Of a DNA stretch of 64,000 nt, positions 54,712-63,392 are shown piece after piece. The stretch's first letter is position 1. The number at the start of each line of letters is the position of its first letter. Position numbers and translations under genes: made by a program. This DNA comes from CPC320 sp002336405 (GTDB taxonomy: Bacteria > Pseudomonadota > Alphaproteobacteria > Rhodobacterales > Rhodobacteraceae): positions 1 to 64,000 of the forward strand of contig CASIAN010000038.1 in the NCBI GenBank assembly GCA_949372595.1, in the 5' to 3' direction. A model generated the notes under the pieces. That model was not told the DNA's origin, searched no databases, and saw nothing but the letters and a program-made list of their open reading frames with translations.

Positions 54712-56019
54712 ATGATTCCCCGCTACTCCCGCCCCGACATGGTTGCCATCTGGTCGCCAGAGACCAAGTTCCGGATCTGGTACGAGATCGAAGCCCACGC
54801 CTGTGACGCACAGGCCGATCTGGGCGTGATACCACGCGCCAATGCCGAGGCGGTTTGGAAAGCCAAGGACGTCACATTCGACGTAGCGCGCATCGACGAG
54901 ATTGAAGCTGTCACCAAGCATGATGTGATCGCTTTTTTGACCCATCTGGCAGAACATATAGGCGGTGACGAAGCGCGCTTTGTGCATCAAGGCATGACCA
55001 GTTCCGATGTATTGGACACTTGCTTCAACGTCCAACTGGTTCGCGCCACGGATATTCTTTTGGCTGATATGGACAAACTTCTGGCGGCATTGAAAAAGCG
55101 GGCATTCGAACACAAAAATACCATACGGATTGGCCGCAGCCATGGCATCCATGCCGAGCCCACCACAATGGGGCTCACTTTTGCGCGCTTTTATGCCGAG
55201 ATGGACCGCAACCGCACGCGGTTGATCGCAGCACGGGCTGAAATTGCCACCGGGGCAATTTCCGGTGCTGTAGGCACTTTTGCAAACATAGATCCGGCGG
55301 TCGAGGAACATGTCTGTGCCAAATTAGGCCTGACAGTCGAGCCAATCAGCACGCAAGTTATCCCACGCGACCGCCATGCAGCATTTTTTGCAACATTGGG
55401 CGTGGTCGGTAGTTCGATTGAAAATGTCGCAACCGAAATTCGCCATATGCAGCGCACAGAAGTACTGGAGGCCGAAGAGTTTTTCTCAAAGGGTCAAAAA
55501 GGCAGCTCAGCCATGCCCCATAAGCGTAATCCTGTTCTGACCGAGAACCTGACCGGCTTGGCGCGTTTGATCCGCATGGCTGTGGTGCCTGCAATGGAAA
55601 ATGTGACGCTTTGGCACGAGCGTGATATCAGTCACAGCTCGGTTGAGCGCAATATCGGACCAGACACAACAATCACATTGGATTTCGCCCTATCTCGCTT
55701 GACGCAAGTGATCGAAAAGCTTGTGATTTATCCTGACAACATGCTAGCAAATATGAATAAATTTCGTGGTCTTGTGATGAGCCAACGGGTGCTTTTGGCG
55801 CTGACCCAAGCCGGTGAAAGTCGCGAGGATGCCTATAGGCTGGTGCAGCGCAATGCCATGAAGGTCTGGGAGCAGGGCAAGGACTTTAAAACTGAACTTC
55901 TAGGCGATAAAGATGTGTTGGCCGCGCTGAGCGCTGAGCAAATCAATGAGAAATTTGATCTCGACTATCACACCAAACATGTGGACACGATTTTCACGCG
56001 GGTGTTTGGCGACAGCTGA
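54712..56019 (+). CDS. purB: Adenylosuccinate lyase
   Basis: A fumarase/aspartase-superfamily enzyme catalysing two steps of purine synthesis. It has 435 residues, the short bacterial form. It begins MIPRYSRPDMVAIWSPETKF; the catalytic-region motif GMTSSDVLDT and histidine in GRSHGIHAEPTTMG are visible, and the family signature GSSAMPHKRNP lies near residue 265. The C-terminal helix follows. It sits about 160 bases downstream of eno, behind a hairpin. Confidence 0.97.
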   Translation: MIPRYSRPDMVAIWSPETKFRIWYEIEAHACDAQADLGVIPRANAEAVWKAKDVTFDVARIDEIEAVTKHDVIAFLTHLAEHIGGDEARFVHQGMTSSDVLDTCFNVQLVRATDILLADMDKLLAALKKRAFEHKNTIRIGRSHGIHAEPTTMGLTFARFYAEMDRNRTRLIAARAEIATGAISGAVGTFANIDPAVEEHVCAKLGLTVEPISTQVIPRDRHAAFFATLGVVGSSIENVATEIRHMQRTEVLEAEEFFSKGQKGSSAMPHKRNPVLTENLTGLARLIRMAVVPAMENVTLWHERDISHSSVERNIGPDTTITLDFALSRLTQVIEKLVIYPDNMLANMNKFRGLVMSQRVLLALTQAGESREDAYRLVQRNAMKVWEQGKDFKTELLGDKDVLAALSAEQINEKFDLDYHTKHVDTIFTRVFGDS

Positions 56020-56306
56020 TCCTTGGCGGCACGCCTGCGATATAACCGTCTCGCCGCCAGAATGCGACGAGACGGAGATCACAAGCCGTTACAAAGCCTA
56101 AAAGCATAAAGTTTTACGAGAATTTATCTTGGCGCATTCCAACGCTACGGTGGCAACCTTTTTGACGCTATTTATTTGTAATAAAGATATATTTTTGAAG
56201 CTAGGCGCTGCAATACCCTGACGGTCCCTGCCCTATTGGTATCGACCTTTGAACAATCTTTACCCTTGGCTGCTTATCTGGCGCTTCAACTGTCGGAGCT
56301 TGCACA

Positions 56307-57392
56307 ATGACCGAACTCACCGCCGTTAAGCAGATCAAAGCAACGGCCTTGCCGGAAAGTAACAACAAATCCCATTTATCACCCAAGCAAAAAGCCGTTA
56401 TTGTGATAAAATTTCTGATCAATCATGGCGCAGATTTACCTCTGGACCAGCTTCCCGAGACGCTACAAATTGACTTGATCCACCAGATGGCCGCAATGCC
56501 ACCAGTCGATCAAAGCACATTGGCCGATGTTATTGTCGAGTTTGCAAATGAACTGGATTCTGTGGGTTTATTTTTTTCGAACGGCCTGGCCGGAGCTTTG
56601 ACCGATCTGGAAGGCAAAATCAGCCCCGTAATGGCCCGCCGCTTGCGCAAAGAGGCCGGGGTGCGCCAGATAGGCGACCCTTGGGATAGCGTCCAGACCC
56701 TGCCACTGGATGAATTGGGGCAATTGATGCGATCAGAAAGTACTGAAGTGGCCTCGGTAATTTTGTCAAAACTTAAAACTAGCAAGGCGGCCGAATTGCT
56801 AGGCACCCTGCCCGGTGATCAAGCCAGACGTATAACCTATGCGATCTCGTTGACCGGAAATATAACCCCCCATGCCGTTGATCAAATCGGGTCAAGCCTT
56901 GCCGCGCAGATCGCAAACAAACCTGAAAAAGCATTTGAGGATACGCCCGTCAAGCGTCTTGGGTCTATATTGAACGTCTCTGCAGCCAATATACGCGACA
57001 CATTGTTAAGCGGATTGGAAGAAGATGACCAAACGATCGGAACGCAGGTTAGAAGCTATATTTTCACCTTCAAGCATATACCGCAAAAGCTGCAGGCATC
57101 AGACATACCAAAATGCCTCCGGTCTGTGGATAAAACCGTTTTAGCAACCGCCCTTGCCGGCGCTCAGCAGGCCGACATGTCAGATGTTGCCACCTACTTG
57201 CTTGAGTCCATGTCCAAGCGCATGGCAGACAACCTGCGCGAGGACATCACAGAGCTTGGGAAAGTCAAGGCACGCGAGGGAGAGGTAGCAATGAAGGAGA
57301 TAATGATTGAAATACGTCGATTGATCGATACGGGCGAAGTTGATATACTTATTCACTCAGAGGAAGAGGAAACCACAGCCTTTGAGGCGTAA
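56307..57392 (+). CDS. fliG: Flagellar motor switch protein FliG, isolated
   Basis: A cytoplasmic switch-complex protein of 361 residues. The N-terminal domain binds the MS-ring (KAVIVIKFLINHGADLPLDQLP), the middle domain binds FliM, and the C-terminal torque domain includes RSYIFTFKHIPQKL, LATALAGAQQADM and MSKRMADNLREDITELG with the charged residues that face the stator. The EHPQ motif of the middle domain reads ESTE here. GGAG lies about nine bases before ATG 56307. No other flagellar genes are in the window, so it depends on genes elsewhere or is a relic of a lost flagellum. Confidence 0.88.
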   Translation: MTELTAVKQIKATALPESNNKSHLSPKQKAVIVIKFLINHGADLPLDQLPETLQIDLIHQMAAMPPVDQSTLADVIVEFANELDSVGLFFSNGLAGALTDLEGKISPVMARRLRKEAGVRQIGDPWDSVQTLPLDELGQLMRSESTEVASVILSKLKTSKAAELLGTLPGDQARRITYAISLTGNITPHAVDQIGSSLAAQIANKPEKAFEDTPVKRLGSILNVSAANIRDTLLSGLEEDDQTIGTQVRSYIFTFKHIPQKLQASDIPKCLRSVDKTVLATALAGAQQADMSDVATYLLESMSKRMADNLREDITELGKVKAREGEVAMKEIMIEIRRLIDTGEVDILIHSEEEETTAFEA

Positions 57393-57481
57393 ACCATACA
57401 GCGGATAAACCCATTGATTTCGCCAACAGCTTGCCCATCATGACATGTTTTACCGGTACCAGCGCACCAAACCCGATGTCA

Positions 57482-58174
57482 TCACCGCAGCAGCACCGCT
57501 GAATGGATAGCGCCGTGCCCTTCTTGTTGAATTAACAAAACTGCCTGCTCGTGTTGTTTCAACGCAATCTCAACTGTCAATGGGGCCGCACCACTCCACT
57601 TTCGAAGTCGATCGATCCGTTTCACCACGTTTGTATATTGCAATTTCCTACCGGCGTTTTCACCACGTTTGATCTCCACCACTTCATGCGTAGATATATA
57701 AGCAACCTGCAGCACCGAAGGTCCTATCTTTCGCAGCGGTTTCACCTCAACACGCACCTTATTTGGGCTTTGGCGCAAGGCCAATTCGACAACCGGTTGA
57801 CGTCGGGAATGTCGATCAATCATATCGGCAACGTCCATCGGCGCGGTACCCGCCACATCATCCAATCCGTTAATAATCATCTGCGGCGTATAGACCGAAC
57901 GTCGTCCCGCCGCGCGGGCATAGGCCTGCTGCCGTGCGGTGTGCGCAGGGCTGGCAAATTTATCTTTCCAACCGATATAATCCCAGTAATCCACATGCAA
58001 CGACAGGGCGAGCACATTATTGCGACTGGACAAACGGTCTAACAGTGCATCCGCCGGAGGACAGGACGAACATCCCTGAGATGTAAACAATTCAACCACC
58101 ACTACAGGTTTGTCTTGCGCCGACCCAGCCGTCGCTGCGAAGACTAAAACCGCCATCCACATTAATATGCGCAT
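57482..58174 (-). CDS. DUF1223 thioredoxin-like secreted protein
   Basis: A 230-residue protein of the DUF1223 family, related to thioredoxin. The signal peptide (MRILMWMAVLVFAATAGSA) is followed by VVVVELFTSQGCSSCPPADALL, with Cys35-x-x-Cys38 as the redox pair, and by YTPQMIINGLDDVAG, the cis-proline-type segment. The start at 58174 is preferred over frames reaching 58438, since GAGG lies upstream and the signal peptide begins here. Its end lies about 90 bases past the end of fliG, converging. It may take part in periplasmic thiol chemistry; the partner is unknown. Confidence 0.88.
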   Translation of the reverse strand: MRILMWMAVLVFAATAGSAQDKPVVVVELFTSQGCSSCPPADALLDRLSSRNNVLALSLHVDYWDYIGWKDKFASPAHTARQQAYARAAGRRSVYTPQMIINGLDDVAGTAPMDVADMIDRHSRRQPVVELALRQSPNKVRVEVKPLRKIGPSVLQVAYISTHEVVEIKRGENAGRKLQYTNVVKRIDRLRKWSGAAPLTVEIALKQHEQAVLLIQQEGHGAIHSAVLLR

Positions 58175-58280
58175 TCTCTGCCTCTGTGCTGTCAATTCTG
58201 ACATAATCATAAATAAATTCGATGAAAATATCCAATCACCCTTTCGCGACCAGAGACGGCAAAAAATCGCCTCAGATAAT

Positions 58281-58300
58281 TTGTATACAATTGTATACAA
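58281..58300. promoter_or_regulatory. Two adjacent TTGTATACAA palindromes, candidate GntR-type operator
   Basis: Two perfect 10-base palindromes TTGTATACAA stand head to tail between the divergent DUF1223 and acnA genes, about 90 bases before acnA. The TNGT-N-ACNA pattern is that bound by FCD-type GntR regulators. This is inference from the pattern only; no such regulator gene is in the window. Confidence 0.5.
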
Positions 58301-58388
58301 TAGTGATAAACAAATCTTGAATGACCACTCAGTATAGGTCACAACCATCCCAGCAAGATCCTTTAAACAGCTTATGAGGGAGGCCAGC

Positions 58389-61076
58389 ATGCCCATCACA
58401 GTCGGAAGAGATACATCCAAAACCCGTAAAACACTCAATATAGATGGAACAGAAATCGCCTTTTACTCGATACCCGCTGCAGAAGCCGCCGGACTGGGTG
58501 ATTTTTCAAAACTCCCAGCCGCGCTAAAGGTCGTGCTGGAAAATATGTTACGGTTTGAGGATGGTAAAACGGTTAATGTCGACGATATTAAAGCGTTTTC
58601 GGACTGGGCCAAGAACGGTGGTAAAAACCCGCGCGAAATTGCCTATCGTCCGGCACGGGTGCTGATGCAGGATTTTACTGGCGTACCGGCCGTGGTCGAT
58701 CTGGCCGCGATGCGCGACGGTATCGTCGCCCTGGGCGGTAAAGCCGAGCAGATTAACCCACTCAATCCGGTTGATCTGGTCATTGACCATTCGGTGATGA
58801 TTGACGAATTCGGCACTCCGCGCGCGTTTCAAATGAACGTTGATCGCGAATATGAGCGCAATTTGGAGCGGTATACTTTTCTTAAATGGGGGCAAAAAGC
58901 GTTCAACAATTTCCGCGTCGTCCCACCTGGCACAGGTATCTGCCATCAGGTCAATCTGGAATATCTGGCACAGACTATTTGGTCAGATACCGACCAAGAC
59001 GGGATCGAAGTGGCTTATCCCGACACCCTGGTTGGGACCGACAGTCACACCACAATGGTCAACGGCATGGCGGTCTTGGGCTGGGGTGTTGGTGGAATTG
59101 AAGCTGAAGCTGCAATGCTGGGTCAACCGATTTCGATGCTGATCCCCGAAGTCGTCGGATTTGAGTTAACCGGCGCTATGATGGAAGGCACCACGGGTAC
59201 GGATCTGGTACTTAAAGTTGTGGAAATGCTGCGCGCCAAAGGCGTGGTCAGCAAGTTTGTAGAATTTTACGGCAAAGGTCTGGATCGACTGCCATTGGCC
59301 GACCGGGCCACCATCGCCAATATGGCCCCCGAATACGGCGCAACTTGCGGATTTTTTCCAATCGATGATGAGACTTTGCGCTATCTGCGCAATACCGGGC
59401 GCGCTGAAGCCCGCGTCGCCCTTGTTGAGGCCTATGCGAAAGAAAACGGGTTTTGGCGCGGTGTTGATTATGCACCGATTTATACCGACACCCTGCATCT
59501 GGACATGGGCACGATTGTACCGGCGATTTCGGGCCCAAAACGGCCACAGGATTATGTTGCTCTAACCGACGGGCAATCGGCGTTCCGCAACGAAATGGAG
59601 CAGACTTTCAAGCGCCCAATGGGCAAGCAAGTCGCTGTCGCAGGCGAAGACTATACCATGGAGTCTGGCAAGGTTGTGATTGCCTCGATCACATCGTGTA
59701 CCAACACTTCAAACCCCTATGTCATGATCGGCGCCGGCCTCGTGGCGCGCAAGGCGGCAGCCTTGGGAATGAACCGTCAGCCTTGGGTGAAAACCTCCCT
59801 TGCCCCCGGATCACAGGTGGTGTCGGCCTATCTTGAGGCGGCCGGCCTTCAGACCGATCTTGATAAAATCGGCTTTAATCTTGTCGGTTATGGTTGCACC
59901 ACCTGCATTGGCAACTCGGGGCCAATACAAGCCGAACTCAGTGCAGCCATTGCTGAGGGCGATCTGGTCGCCACCGCAGTGCTGTCAGGCAACCGCAATT
60001 TTGAAGGCCGCATCTCTCCGGATGTGCGGGCCAACTATCTGGCTTCTCCACCGCTTGTGGTGGCCTATGCGCTAGCAGGAACAATGGACATCGACCTGTC
60101 ACAAGATGCGCTGGGCCAGGATAAAGACGGCAATGACGTCTTTTTGAAAGACATCTGGCCGACCAGTCAGGAAGTTGCAGAACTGGTTGAGCAAACAGTG
60201 ACCCGTCAGGCCTTTTTAACAAAATATGCTGATGTATTTGAAGGCGACGAAAAATGGCAGGGGGTCGAGACCACCGAACAACAGACCTATGATTGGCCAC
60301 CGACATCGACTTATGTACAAAACCCGCCCTATTTTCAGGGTATGAGCAAAGAACCCGGGATGATCAGCAACATTAGCAACGCCAAAGTGCTGGCGGTGCT
60401 GGGCGATATGATCACCACAGACCACATCAGCCCCGCAGGGTCTTTCAAAGACACCACTCCGGCGGGGCAATACCTGCTCGACCGGCAGGTGCCTGTGCGC
60501 GAGTTCAATTCCTATGGCTCACGCCGTGGCAATCACGAAATCATGATGCGCGGCACCTTTGCCAATATCCGGATCAAAAACGAAATTCTGAATGGGGTTG
60601 AGGGCGGTTACACCAAAGGACCCGACGGCGCGCAGACATCAATCTATGAGGCGGCTATGATGCATCAAGAAGCCGGAACACCGCTTGTGATATTCGGCGG
60701 TGAGCAATACGGCGCCGGTTCGTCACGCGATTGGGCCGCAAAGGGTACTGCGCTGCTGGGCGTCAAAGCCGTTGTTGCCGAATCCTTTGAGCGTATTCAC
60801 CGCTCAAATCTGGTCGGTATGGGCGTTATTCCTTTCGAGTTTACCGACGGTGACACGCGTAAATCTCTGGGCATCACCGGCGATGAAACCGTCTCAATCA
60901 GTGGTCTGGATACGATTGAGCCGCTGCAAGAGGTGCCCTGTAGGATCATCATGGTCGATGGAGGTGTCAAACAGATTACGCTGAAATGCCGAATCGATAC
61001 TGCGGTGGAAATCGAATATATCGAAAACGGTGGCGTGCTGCATTATGTACTGCGCAATTTGGCAAAGTCTGCCTGA
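58389..61076 (+). CDS. acnA: Aconitate hydratase A
   Basis: The TCA cycle enzyme interconverting citrate and isocitrate via a [4Fe-4S] cluster. It has 895 residues, the family length. Cluster cysteines occur in SITSCTNTSNP and YGCTTCIGNSG; substrate-binding segments include VGTDSHTTMVNGMAVLGWGVGGIEAEA and, in the C-terminal swivelling domain, YGSRRGNHEIMMRG and QYGAGSSRDWAAKG. ATG 58389 follows GAGGGAGG at proper spacing and beats an in-frame ATG at 58374. Two tandem palindromes upstream may be a control site. A hairpin lies downstream. Confidence 0.98.
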   Translation: MPITVGRDTSKTRKTLNIDGTEIAFYSIPAAEAAGLGDFSKLPAALKVVLENMLRFEDGKTVNVDDIKAFSDWAKNGGKNPREIAYRPARVLMQDFTGVPAVVDLAAMRDGIVALGGKAEQINPLNPVDLVIDHSVMIDEFGTPRAFQMNVDREYERNLERYTFLKWGQKAFNNFRVVPPGTGICHQVNLEYLAQTIWSDTDQDGIEVAYPDTLVGTDSHTTMVNGMAVLGWGVGGIEAEAAMLGQPISMLIPEVVGFELTGAMMEGTTGTDLVLKVVEMLRAKGVVSKFVEFYGKGLDRLPLADRATIANMAPEYGATCGFFPIDDETLRYLRNTGRAEARVALVEAYAKENGFWRGVDYAPIYTDTLHLDMGTIVPAISGPKRPQDYVALTDGQSAFRNEMEQTFKRPMGKQVAVAGEDYTMESGKVVIASITSCTNTSNPYVMIGAGLVARKAAALGMNRQPWVKTSLAPGSQVVSAYLEAAGLQTDLDKIGFNLVGYGCTTCIGNSGPIQAELSAAIAEGDLVATAVLSGNRNFEGRISPDVRANYLASPPLVVAYALAGTMDIDLSQDALGQDKDGNDVFLKDIWPTSQEVAELVEQTVTRQAFLTKYADVFEGDEKWQGVETTEQQTYDWPPTSTYVQNPPYFQGMSKEPGMISNISNAKVLAVLGDMITTDHISPAGSFKDTTPAGQYLLDRQVPVREFNSYGSRRGNHEIMMRGTFANIRIKNEILNGVEGGYTKGPDGAQTSIYEAAMMHQEAGTPLVIFGGEQYGAGSSRDWAAKGTALLGVKAVVAESFERIHRSNLVGMGVIPFEFTDGDTRKSLGITGDETVSISGLDTIEPLQEVPCRIIMVDGGVKQITLKCRIDTAVEIEYIENGGVLHYVLRNLAKSA

Positions 61077-61100
61077 ACCTGCCTGATGGCGACAAATCAA

Positions 61101-61133
61101 GCTGTTCCAGACCAATATAGCGGCTGGAACAGC
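61101..61133 (+). terminator. Hairpin after acnA
   Basis: GCTGTTCCAG and CTGGAACAGC form a ten-pair perfect stem with a 13-base loop, starting 25 bases past the acnA stop. No long T run follows, so it may act as a weak terminator or an mRNA 3' end protector. Confidence 0.65.
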
Positions 61134-61506
61134 GTTAGGTTTCGGAAGAAAACCATTCATAATATCAACAGTAATATTACAAATTAGGGTCATTATTTGG
61201 CGCAATTCTGCTGCTTGGGAAAACAAGCCCATTGATTTTGACAAAGGCGGTTGATGGCTTGTTGCTCAATTACAAATTGCTTTAACCACGTCTGAACCTT
61301 ACCCAAAACCGTTTCTCAACTTTTCAGCAGCCCTAAAGAAAAGGTCACATTTATATGCCATCTGCCTAATGCGGCACCAGTCGGGTTTGCAATGCGATGG
61401 CCCACTGAAAACTGCAGTTTTCAATCCAAGTATACGGCACTAAATATCTTTTCTTTTGATCATCAATTTTTAAGAATCCAGGTCATGGATCGTCAGAGGT
61501 TTAGAC
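61134..61506. other. Intergenic after acnA hairpin
   Basis: About 370 bases before the lipoprotein gene with no frame, repeat or RNA gene that I can support. Confidence 0.4.
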
Positions 61507-61863
61507 ATGAAACTTACTATCATTGCCAGTCTGATCCTCACACTGACAGCCTGCAGCACCCCATCAGATGGAGATCGCTTTAAGCTTCCAGCCTTTTACA
61601 CCGCATTCGCTGTTTCTATCGGGTTGATGATCTTAAGTGGAACCCCTGAACCTTTGACAGTCTTCTCTAAGACTGCGTTTTATAACGACCTAAAGAATTA
61701 CATAAACATAGCCCTCATTATGGGGCTTGTTGTGGGCTGTACAAAGGAACCTTACACTTCTGCGGATACGGTCGAGGCGTCCGCAGAGATCAAAGCCCAA
61801 AGCGCCTCAGGGGCATTCACACTGGGTGGGGTGTCGGCGTATTGCTGGTTGAGTTTTTATTAA
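61507..61863 (+). CDS. Small putative lipoprotein
   Basis: A 118-residue protein with an N-terminal lipoprotein signal, MKLTIIASLILTLTACS, whose LTAC lipobox places the acylated cysteine at residue 16. Two further hydrophobic stretches follow (about 30-45, FYTAFAVSIGLMILSG, and 67-80, INIALIMGLVVGC), so it may also span the membrane. AGAGG lies eight bases before ATG 61507. No family is recognised, and nothing in the neighbours points to a function. Confidence 0.6.
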   Translation: MKLTIIASLILTLTACSTPSDGDRFKLPAFYTAFAVSIGLMILSGTPEPLTVFSKTAFYNDLKNYINIALIMGLVVGCTKEPYTSADTVEASAEIKAQSASGAFTLGGVSAYCWLSFY

Positions 61864-61942
61864 TTAAAGCCTTCGAAGACGGCATCGAAAAAACTTTTGG
61901 AAATTTGTAAAACTTATCAGTTTATGCGATCAAAATAGCAGG

Positions 61943-62482
61943 TCATTCGCGGCGTGCAGCATCCAGCACTGGGCGAATTTCCGCCTCCAAAGCCCTTTGC
62001 GTAATCGGACCGGCAAAGCGCTTTAACACCGCACCGTCTCTGCCGATTATATAAGTTTCCGGCACGCCGTATAATCCCCAATCCAACCCCATCTTGCCGG
62101 TCTCGTCTGCGCCAAGGGCGCGGTAGGGGTCACCAAGTTCGGCCAGAAACCCGAGTGCTTTTTCCGCCGTGTCTTTGTAATTCACCCCATAGACCACCAC
62201 TCCAGCTTCCGAGAGAGCCGCAAGACTGGCGTGTTCGGCCCGGCAAGGTGCACACCAGCTCGCCCAAAAGTTGACCACCGTCACCTGCCCTTGCCGCAGG
62301 CTCTGATCGTTAAAAACCGTCTTTCCCGACAGCGGCGTCAACCGTACCGGTGGCGCCGGTAAATTGACCCGCGCCGACGGCAACGCATCCGGATCATTCC
62401 GCAACATGCCAATGGCAAAAACAGCAACCAACCCAATAAATATCATCGGCGGCAACAACATCAGGACAGGCGGTCTAGACAT
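61943..62482 (-). CDS. ccmG: Cytochrome c biogenesis thioredoxin-like protein
   Basis: A membrane-anchored periplasmic thioredoxin (CcmG/DsbE) of 179 residues that reduces apocytochrome c cysteines before heme attachment. An N-terminal anchor (about residues 7-26) precedes a thioredoxin fold with Cys77-Ala-Pro-Cys80 in WASWCAPC, and the conserved GVPETYIIGRDG carries the cis-proline region. Its start lies within the end of ccmD, overlapping by eight bases. It is the last gene of the ccmB-ccmC-ccmD-ccmG unit here. Confidence 0.95.
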   Translation of the reverse strand: MSRPPVLMLLPPMIFIGLVAVFAIGMLRNDPDALPSARVNLPAPPVRLTPLSGKTVFNDQSLRQGQVTVVNFWASWCAPCRAEHASLAALSEAGVVVYGVNYKDTAEKALGFLAELGDPYRALGADETGKMGLDWGLYGVPETYIIGRDGAVLKRFAGPITQRALEAEIRPVLDAARRE

Positions 62483-62624
62483 CCTGAGAATCCTCCTGAC
62501 GCTGAAGTTCTGCTTTCACACCGCGCCACCGCAGATAGCTCCAAGCAACCAAGCCGACCAGAAACAGCAAAGACAGCCCATAGGCAGACAGCACCGTCAC
62601 TGCATATTTTCCCAAAACAGGCAT
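62475..62624 (-). CDS. ccmD: Heme exporter protein D
   Basis: A 49-residue membrane protein. The reading frame starts ATG at 62624, overlapping the ccmC stop by one base (TGATG), and ends TAG at 62475-62477. It has a single hydrophobic helix (VTVLSAYGLSLLFLVGLVAW) followed by a basic and then charged tail (SYLRWRGVKAELQRQEDSQ), the standard CcmD layout. In the Ccm system it helps release heme-loaded CcmE from the CcmABC complex. The order ccmC-ccmD-ccmG and the overlaps leave little doubt. Confidence 0.92.
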   Translation of the reverse strand: MPVLGKYAVTVLSAYGLSLLFLVGLVAWSYLRWRGVKAELQRQEDSQDV

Positions 62625-63352
62625 CAGGTCATACGCCCACGGTTGATCAAAACCGATATCCGTCGCAACCGAATTTCAGTGCCGGTCCGCAACAACACCA
62701 GCGCGAGAAACAGCAATACAAAGCCACCGATGGTGATCACAAGAGGCACATAGAAAACATCCGCCACATGTTCTTCTTTATCAAGGCTCAGCGACGCCCC
62801 TTGATGCAAGCCTTGGTTCCAAAAATTCACCGCATACCGGCTAAGCAGAGCAAATACCGAGCCCACAAGACATAACATGCTGGTCAAATCGGCAGCCTTA
62901 TCGGGATCATCCACCGCATGCCACAAGGCCATATACCCGAGATAGAACAGAAATAGAATCAGAAATGAGGTCAAACGCGGATCCCAAACCCACCATGTGC
63001 CCCACATGGGCTGCCCCCAGATTGCGCCGGTGATAAGCGCGATCACCGTCATTACCGCGCCCACAGGTGCGGCGGCTTTGGCTGCCAAGGCGCTGACGTG
63101 ATGACGCCGGATTAACCACACCAGAGAGGCCACAAGCATCATAATCCAACCATTGATCGCCATCAGTGCCGATGGGACATGCAGATAGATAATTTTCACA
63201 GTAGACCCCATGCGGTAATCATCAGGGCTATAAAAAAATCCCCAGATCAATCCCGCTGTCAGCAACAGAAGCGACAGCACTGACAAGCCCGGCAGCAAGC
63301 GCTCTGACAGGCCTAAAAACCGGCGCGGATTTGCATATTCCCAAAGTGACAT
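62624..63352 (-). CDS. ccmC: Heme exporter protein C
   Basis: A six-helix inner-membrane protein of 242 residues that loads heme onto CcmE. The tryptophan-rich heme-handling segment is visible as WGQPMWGTWWVWDPRLTSFLILFLFYLGY, with histidines in the flanking loops (YLHVPSALMAINGW and the later NFWNQGLHQGASLSL). AAGGA lies seven bases before ATG 63352. It is coupled to ccmD by a one-base overlap and follows ccmB by 40 bases. Confidence 0.95.
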   Translation of the reverse strand: MSLWEYANPRRFLGLSERLLPGLSVLSLLLLTAGLIWGFFYSPDDYRMGSTVKIIYLHVPSALMAINGWIMMLVASLVWLIRRHHVSALAAKAAAPVGAVMTVIALITGAIWGQPMWGTWWVWDPRLTSFLILFLFYLGYMALWHAVDDPDKAADLTSMLCLVGSVFALLSRYAVNFWNQGLHQGASLSLDKEEHVADVFYVPLVITIGGFVLLFLALVLLRTGTEIRLRRISVLINRGRMT

Positions 63353-63392
63353 TATGCGTCCTTTCTGGTGTCGATTATCAGTTCACTTCCCA

